This document shows positions 7,305 through 10,241 of a stretch of DNA of 10,241 nt, piece by piece. The stretch's first letter is position 1. Each line of letters begins with the position of its first letter. Source of the DNA: Dokdonella_A sp040005635 (GTDB lineage Bacteria; Pseudomonadota; Gammaproteobacteria; Xanthomonadales; Rhodanobacteraceae). The position numbers were made by a program, and so were the translations under genes. The stretch spans positions 1 to 10,241 of the forward strand of contig JBDTYM010000114.1 of NCBI GenBank assembly GCA_040005635.1, in the 5' to 3' direction. A model generated the notes under the pieces. It worked only from the letters and a program-made list of their open reading frames with translations. It did not search any database and was not told the DNA's origin.

Positions 7305-8037
7305 CTGGCGTCGCCGTCAATCCCAGCAATGCATCGGCGTACCAGGCGCAATTGAGGTCGAGCCGCTCGTCCTGTTCGGCGTCGCGGTTGTCGACGTCGA
7401 GTCGCGCGGCATGCACGCCGAGCAGGATCCACGGCAATTCGCCGCGGCCGCTGCCGCCGTCGGCGACGCGCAATACCACCGGCGCTCCGCTGGTGCCGCG
7501 ATGCATGCGCGCATCAGTCAGGAAATAACCGTGGCCCTGGAAGCGGATGCCGAACGAGGAAGCAATGACGGCCTGCCGTGCGACCGGCAGGTGATGGAAC
7601 ATGTCGTGGAAGCCGAGCGGAAAACCGACGATGGTGACGCGCGCGCCGACTTCGACATCGTCGAGGTCGACCAGCAGATGCTGCGGCGTGAACGGCTGCA
7701 GCAGCCACGTCTGCGGCAGCGCTGCCTGCACCAGCTCGAGCGCGACCACATCGACGACACCGGCCGCATCGCTGGTTTCGCGCCAGACCGATGTGCCTTC
7801 GGCGTACAGCGGGATCGAGAACTGCACGGTCGCGGCGACATTGTCAGGATCGGTATGCAGTTCGATCTCGATGCGATCGGGTCGATGGTCGCTCGGCTCG
7901 TCGAACACGACGTGCCGGTTCGTGACCAGGTACAGACGCGCATCGCGTTCGAAGAAAAATCCAGTGGCGTTGGTGAGTCCGCGCGCGCCGACGAAGGTCG
8001 AGATGCGGGTGACGGCGAGGAGGAGAGACTCGATCAC
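7300..8037 (-). CDS. Trypsin-like serine protease, cytoplasmic
   Basis: With the GTG start at 8037 this is a 245-residue chymotrypsin-fold protease of the Trypsin_2 type. The triad is visible: His42 in LVTNRHVV, Asp96 in VVDVVALEL and Ser183 in HRGTSGAPVV. An oxyanion-type glycine stretch VGFPLGFHD lies before the serine. No signal peptide, membrane helix or PDZ domain is present, so unlike DegP/HtrA it is short, probably soluble and probably intracellular. The GTG at 8037 is preceded by GGGGAG with 6 nt spacing. A farther GTG at 8067 lies inside a hairpin repeat and lacks a comparable site. It lies downstream of the exonuclease gene on the same strand across an 84-bp gap with a hairpin, so it may be a separate unit. 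It faces the dipeptidase gene with 9 bp between stops. The fold and triad are clear; the substrate is unknown. Confidence 0.88.
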   Translation of the reverse strand: MIESLLLAVTRISTFVGARGLTNATGFFFERDARLYLVTNRHVVFDEPSDHRPDRIEIELHTDPDNVAATVQFSIPLYAEGTSVWRETSDAAGVVDVVALELVQAALPQTWLLQPFTPQHLLVDLDDVEVGARVTIVGFPLGFHDMFHHLPVARQAVIASSFGIRFQGHGYFLTDARMHRGTSGAPVVLRVADGGSGRGELPWILLGVHAARLDVDNRDAEQDERLDLNCAWYADALLGLTATPA

Positions 8038-8043
8038 CCGACA

Positions 8044-8049
8044 CTCCCC
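8044..8049 (-). promoter_or_regulatory. Ribosome binding site for the serine protease GTG start
   Basis: Read on the minus strand, GGGGAG ends 6 nt before the GTG at 8037. It is the strongest Shine-Dalgarno near this gene and decides the start. Confidence 0.6.
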
Positions 8050-8064
8050 GCTGACGTGGGCAAG

Positions 8065-8099
8065 CACCCTCTACCGCGACTCTGTCGGGGTAGAGGGTG
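8065..8099. repeat. Long palindromic hairpin, REP-like dispersed repeat
   Basis: CACCCTCTACC (8065-8075) and GGTAGAGGGTG (8089-8099) are perfect 11-bp inverted arms. Inside them, after one G-G mismatch, CGAC (8077-8080) pairs with GTCG (8084-8087) around a TCT loop. The whole 35-nt unit thus folds into one near-continuous stem of 15 pairs. The arm and tail (GAGGGTGAGGGAGCGGGG at 8093-8110) resemble the CCCTCTCCC...GGGAGAGGGTGAGGG palindromes scattered in intergenic DNA of many high-GC proteobacteria. Only one copy is present here. It lies 3' of the exonuclease gene and 5' of the protease gene, where it could end or stabilise the upstream message. There is no T-run for a classical terminator. 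Confidence 0.7.
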
Positions 8100-8121
8100 A
8101 GGGAGCGGGGCGGCAGGAAAG

Positions 8122-9072
8122 TTACTTCGTTTCACATTGATTTCCTGCGCGCTCCATCACCGGCAACGATGGGGAAGGGCGGTTGCTGGCCAGCTCACGC
8201 ACGCGCGCACGCGTCAGCGGTCCGAAGCGCAGGCGCTCGAGCAGCTCGTCGAGATCGGCGCCAAACGCGCGCCGTCGATAGTCGGCCTCTGCCGACGGTA
8301 CCGGCGCATCCAGCGCGATGCCGGTCAGTGCGCGCGATAGGCGTGCCAGCGCCGCATGTTCGCGCAGCTTCATCGAGGCGGCGGCCGCGCCGCGCGTACG
8401 CAGGAAGGCGACCTCGTCGGCGCGCTCGAGCAGCGCGTCGAGCGTGCCGAAGTGATGCAGCAGAATCGCCGCGGTCTTCGCGCCGATGCCGGGTACGCCG
8501 GGAATGTTGTCGGTCGCATCGCCGGTCAGCGCCAGGTAGTCGGCGACCTGCGCCGGCAGGACGCCAAGCCGTGCCTTCACGCCAGCGCCGTCCCAGCGCA
8601 GGTTGCGTGGCGGATCCCACTGCTCGTCGTGTTCGCCGATCAACTGACCGAAGTCCTTGTCGGCCGAGACGATCACGCTGCGCAGACCGGCGTTGCGCAG
8701 CGTGGCGAGCGCGCTGCCGATGAGGTCGTCGGCTTCGTAGCGGGTATCGGCCAGCACGGTCGCACCGAGCGCCTGCGCGATCTGCCGGCAGCCGATGAAC
8801 TGGCGCACCAAGTCGTCCGGCGCCGGCGGCCGGTTGGCCTTGTAGTCGGCGTAGATCTCGTTGCGAAAGCACGTCGTCAGCGACTCGTCGAACGCGATGG
8901 CCAGATGCGTCGGCCGTGCGCGTTCGAGCAGATCGAGCAGGAAGCGTGTGAAGCCGTGCACCGCATGCACCGGTGCGCCGTCGGCGTCGTACACGTCCGG
9001 CACCTGCGCGAACCAGGCGCGGCAGACGTACAGGCTGCCGTCGACCAGATGTGCGGTCTGTGTCAGCGCCAT
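8122..9072 (-). CDS. Stand-alone 5'-3' exonuclease / flap endonuclease (Pol I N-domain type)
   Basis: This 316-residue protein matches the 5' nuclease domain of DNA polymerase I and has no polymerase part. The PIN-like core shows Asp11 (LVDGSLY), Arg18, Asp62 (AFDE), the FRNEIYADYKANRPP arch region with Lys78, Glu114/Asp116/Asp117 (EADD) and Asp139/Asp141 (SADKD). The helix-hairpin-helix region shows Asp186 and Asp189 (TGDATDN) followed by IPGVPGIGAKTA. All eight acidic metal ligands known from Pol I and phage T5 enzymes are therefore present, so two-metal cleavage of 5' flaps or RNA primers is expected. It is longer than E. coli ExoIX/Xni (about 250 residues), which has lost some of these residues, so I give no symbol. 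The ATG lies inside the end of the nitroreductase gene (10-bp overlap), implying coupled translation. The last 18 residues are a variable tail. A polA gene elsewhere is expected but not seen. Confidence 0.93.
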   Translation of the reverse strand: MALTQTAHLVDGSLYVCRAWFAQVPDVYDADGAPVHAVHGFTRFLLDLLERARPTHLAIAFDESLTTCFRNEIYADYKANRPPAPDDLVRQFIGCRQIAQALGATVLADTRYEADDLIGSALATLRNAGLRSVIVSADKDFGQLIGEHDEQWDPPRNLRWDGAGVKARLGVLPAQVADYLALTGDATDNIPGVPGIGAKTAAILLHHFGTLDALLERADEVAFLRTRGAAAASMKLREHAALARLSRALTGIALDAPVPSAEADYRRRAFGADLDELLERLRFGPLTRARVRELASNRPSPSLPVMERAGNQCETK

Positions 9073-9623
9073 TCCGAGTAGAGGTCGGCGAGCGCCACGC
9101 GGGCGTGCTCAGACGCGGGATGCTGCGGCGTGCCGATATGCACGAAGGCGATCAGTCGTTCCTGCGCGGATAGGCCGAGCACGCCGGCGACATCGCGATC
9201 GTAGGCCGCCCAGCCGGTCAACCACTGCGCACCGAAACCGAGCGCCTGTGCCGCGAGAAGCAGGTTGTAGGCGACGCAGCCGGCCGACATCAATTGTTCC
9301 TGCTCGGGCACCTTGTGGCCAGCTTCCGGGCGTGCGATCACCCCAATGATGAGTGGCGCAGCGTTGAAGCGTTCGCGATCCTTGGCCAACACCGCTGCCG
9401 GGACATCAGATTCCTTTCGCGCATGCAGCTCCGCGAGTACCGCGCCAAGCTTGGCGCGCGCTTCGCCGCGGATCGCGAGCAGGCGAAACGGTGTCAGCCG
9501 GCCATGATCCGGCACGCGGATGGCCGCATTGAGCAATTGTTCGAGTTGCGCCGCGTCGGGGCCAGGTTCGCCGAGCTGGCGCGACGGCACCGACAGGCGC
9601 TGGGTCAGGAAATCGATCGACAT
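9063..9623 (-). CDS. YdjA-like FMN-dependent nitroreductase family protein
   Basis: This 186-residue protein has the minimal length of the YdjA branch of the nitroreductase superfamily (E. coli YdjA is 183 residues). Typical blocks are RVPDHGRLTPFRLLAI at about residues 36-51, APLIIGVIA, then HKVPEQEQLMSAGCVAYNLLLAA and LGFGAQWLTG. These form the FMN-binding core and dimer interface of this family. Members use NAD(P)H to reduce nitro or related electrophilic compounds in the cytoplasm; the natural substrate of the YdjA branch is not known. The ATG at 9623 has no recognisable Shine-Dalgarno, which is odd beside the tight spacing around it. Its 3' end overlaps the exonuclease start by 10 bp, and the MFS gene ends 57 bp upstream on the same strand, so the three may be co-transcribed. 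I see no functional link between nitroreductase and nuclease beyond this arrangement. Confidence 0.93.
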   Translation of the reverse strand: MSIDFLTQRLSVPSRQLGEPGPDAAQLEQLLNAAIRVPDHGRLTPFRLLAIRGEARAKLGAVLAELHARKESDVPAAVLAKDRERFNAAPLIIGVIARPEAGHKVPEQEQLMSAGCVAYNLLLAAQALGFGAQWLTGWAAYDRDVAGVLGLSAQERLIAFVHIGTPQHPASEHARVALADLYSEWR

Positions 9624-9680
9624 GCGCGTGTGAATGGAGAAGACCGGTCGAGTCTAGCAGGCGGCACGACAGCGCTGCGT

Positions 9681-10241
9681 TCAATCCGCCAGCGGCAGCA
9701 CCCTGCGTGTGTCGCGCAACGAGGCGAGCAGGCGGACCGCACCGGCCGCGAGCGCGAACAGGCCACCGACCGCCATCGCCGCGTGCCAGCCGCCGACGCT
9801 CCAGGCATGGCTCGCGCACCAGGCACCGAGCGCGCCGCCGAGGAAGTAGGCCGTCATGAAGAAAGCATTGATGCGGCTGCGCGCGTGCGGATCGAGCGCG
9901 AAGATGCGTGCCTGGTTGGCGATCAGCGCCGCCTGGATGCCGAGATCCATCAGCAGCGTGCCGACGACGAGGCCGCTGAGGCTGTTCGCGGAAACGTAGA
10001 ACAGGCCGAACGAGAGGACGACCGCAGCGATCGCCGCACCCAGCACGGCCATCGGGCCGCGCCGATCCGACCAGCGCCCGGCCAGCGGCGCCATCAGCGC
10101 GTCGGCGGCGCCGATCAGGCCGAACACGCCGGCGACGCGCGCGTCGAGATGGAAGGCCGGACTTTCGAGCAGCGGCGTCAGCGAGACCCAGAAGGCGCTG
10201 AAGGCGCCGAACAGCAGCGCCTGGGTGATCGCGGCGAGGCG
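9681..10241 (-). CDS. MFS transporter, C-terminal half (5' end outside the window)
   Basis: The frame is open to the right window edge; 186 residues are visible, roughly half of a normal 12-helix MFS carrier of about 400. Six hydrophobic helices can be traced, starting near residues 2-25 (LAAITQALLFGAFSAFW) and ending near 155-180. Between the second and third lies AGRWSDRRGP (54-63), the second-half copy of the MFS loop motif GxxxDRxG. The segment SRINAFFMTAYFLGGALG resembles the AraJ/YnfM-like drug and sugar efflux branch, so inner-membrane efflux of a small molecule is a fair guess, with no substrate visible. The stop at 9683-9681 is followed after 57 bp by the nitroreductase gene on the same strand. 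Those 57 bp hold only an 8-bp palindrome (GACCGGTC at 9643-9650) and no convincing terminator, so co-transcription is likely. Confidence 0.92.
   Translation of the reverse strand, partial: RLAAITQALLFGAFSAFWVSLTPLLESPAFHLDARVAGVFGLIGAADALMAPLAGRWSDRRGPMAVLGAAIAAVVLSFGLFYVSANSLSGLVVGTLLMDLGIQAALIANQARIFALDPHARSRINAFFMTAYFLGGALGAWCASHAWSVGGWHAAMAVGGLFALAAGAVRLLASLRDTRRVLPLAD

Noticed and set aside
8038..8067. Upstream GTG start for the serine protease at 8067
   Set aside because: It begins inside the palindromic repeat and lacks a good ribosome site; the GTG at 8037 has GGGGAG 6 nt upstream.
7411..8100. 229-codon plus-strand open frame opposite the serine protease
   Set aside because: The minus-strand frame holds a complete protease triad in family context; this one is its complement.
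8356..9081. 241-codon plus-strand open frame opposite the exonuclease
   Set aside because: The minus-strand reading has all Pol I-type nuclease motifs, so this is a shadow frame.
9651..9684. Minus-strand sigma-70 promoter (TTGAAC ... TAGACT) before the nitroreductase
   Set aside because: The spacer is 22 bp, too long for a standard promoter, and the -35 box overlaps the MFS stop codon.
1..10241. CRISPR arrays, tRNA or rRNA genes, insertion sequences, phage genes
   Set aside because: No regularly spaced repeats, tRNA-like cloverleaf or transposase/integrase reading was seen on either strand.

Overview
The window is GC-rich, densely coded DNA with short intergenic gaps, 4-10 bp gene overlaps and no mobile elements. 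Gene content suggests a high-GC gammaproteobacterium, probably Lysobacterales/Xanthomonadales (Rhodanobacteraceae-like). That placement rests on overall protein and composition style, not on a marker gene. Seven proteins are read with confidence, and the first and last are cut by the window edges.

Left third (1-5977, + strand): an uncharacterised peptide-bond-forming and peptide-handling locus. It holds the C-terminal part of a DUF2126 putative amidoligase; a fused circularly permuted ATP-grasp / alpha-E (DUF403) protein whose start overlaps the DUF2126 stop (ATGA); and, after 136 bp, a transglutaminase-like cysteine protein with an intact Cys-His-Asp triad. Two ligase-type enzymes beside a thiol peptidase/transamidase suggest synthesis or tagging, and trimming, of a peptide-like product. 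No substrate can be read from the sequence.

Middle (5978-7290, + strand): a Tat-exported dipeptidase-like protein of the M19 (renal dipeptidase) family. Its 188-bp upstream region holds two perfect 12-bp palindromes exactly 21 bp apart, then a near-consensus sigma-54 (-24/-12) element and a Shine-Dalgarno sequence, in the order expected of an enhancer-dependent promoter. The protein lacks the N-terminal HxD metal-binding motif of classical M19 enzymes but keeps the other metal and substrate residues.

Right part (7300-10241, - strand): from right to left, the C-terminal half of an MFS transporter, a YdjA-type nitroreductase, a stand-alone Pol I-type 5'-3' exonuclease that overlaps it by 10 bp, and a cytoplasmic trypsin-like serine protease. 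The exonuclease and protease are separated by an 84-bp gap holding a long hairpin that resembles a dispersed REP-type repeat. The protease converges on the dipeptidase with 9 bp between the stop codons.
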